Assembly (NCBI GenBank): GCA_021152765.1
Contig: JAGKUT010000060.1
Coordinates: 1-5,555, forward strand
From: Actinomycetes bacterium
GTDB lineage: Bacteria > Bacillota_I > Bacilli_A > RF39 > UBA660
Reading direction: 5' to 3'
DNA: 5,555 nt
The position numbers were made by a program, and so were the translations under genes. The notes beneath the pieces are model-generated. The model ran no database searches. It saw only the letters and a list, made by a program, of their open reading frames with translations, and was not told where the DNA came from. Shown here piece by piece: positions 5,421-5,555 of the stretch (position 1 is the first letter of the stretch; each line of letters opens with the position of its first letter).

Positions 5421-5555
5421 ATCCATTTATAAATGATATTAAGAATGGTCCAAGTACTATTAAAAGAATTATTGGAACTATAAATAAAACTGATATTATT
5501 GATATTTTATTTGGTAATTTATTTATTTGTTCCCTTACTGATAATACCTGCTTAT
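5419..5555 (-). CDS. C-terminal end of a TadC-like type II secretion system F-family protein (partial)
   Basis: The frame enters from the right edge and gives 44 residues before TAA: a basic stretch KQVLSVREQINKLPNK, then one hydrophobic segment of about 26 residues (ISIISVLFIVPIILL and onward through VLGPFLISF), then ING. TadB/TadC proteins, the inner-membrane platform of Tad/Flp pilus machines, end in just this way: a charged region of the kind RxxxxEEKAxKAPxK, then a segment ending in ILGP. The GspF/PilC end differs. The match rests on a short piece, so TadC is likely but not proven; another small membrane protein is possible. The next leftward gene, past dinD, is pilin-like, which fits a filament locus. 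Confidence 0.6.
   Translation of the reverse strand, partial: KQVLSVREQINKLPNKISIISVLFIVPIILLIVLGPFLISFING

Noticed and set aside
1..5555. CRISPR array, tRNA/rRNA genes, insertion sequence ends or reverse transcriptase
   Set aside because: Reading both strands showed no regularly spaced repeats, cloverleaf sequences, transposase motifs or RT motifs.

Overview
This AT-rich window (about 30% GC by eye) looks like chromosomal DNA from a low-GC Firmicutes-type bacterium, probably an uncultured gut Bacilli, Erysipelotrichia-like or RF39/Mollicutes-like lineage. That placement is inferred from the base composition, the UvrC variant and the type of pilin-like protein. All four stop codons seen at gene ends are TAA, and tryptophan is read from TGG codons in the long frames. 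Nothing suggests the Mycoplasma code in which TGA means Trp.

Most genes are on the minus strand, so transcription runs right to left. At the right edge (5419-5555) is the C-terminal end of a TadC-like type II secretion F-family membrane protein. Next is dinD (4584-5396), a RecA-modulating DNA-damage protein. It lies on the plus strand, convergent with the tadC-like gene across a shared hairpin. A 220-base divergent intergenic region (4364-4583) carries a good promoter for the leftward pilin-like gene and an orphan Shine-Dalgarno sequence facing right. The pilin-like gene (2980-4363) encodes a textbook type IV prepilin leader, but an A8 tract separates that leader from its large, Cys-, Asn-, Tyr- and Trp-rich exported domain by one frame. 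A strong terminator (2935-2963) ends this unit.

After the terminator comes uvrC (1118-2911), the complete incision nuclease of nucleotide excision repair. It is followed 38 bases later by an open frame that starts as tryptophanyl-tRNA synthetase (trpS). About 225 codons in, without a frame break, this frame becomes the C-terminal half of a penicillin-binding protein transpeptidase and runs off the left edge. The switch falls on a short peptide (DSEGNVV) that suits both families. This points to a join at a short shared sequence, most likely an assembly chimera, otherwise a true recombination.

Functionally, the window has a surface-filament module (TadC-like protein and pilin-like protein) interrupted by dinD, then a housekeeping repair/translation pair (uvrC-trpS). 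The two strongest observations are the trpS::PBP chimera and the homopolymer frameshift that disconnects the prepilin leader from its body. I saw no CRISPR array, tRNA, rRNA, transposase or reverse transcriptase.
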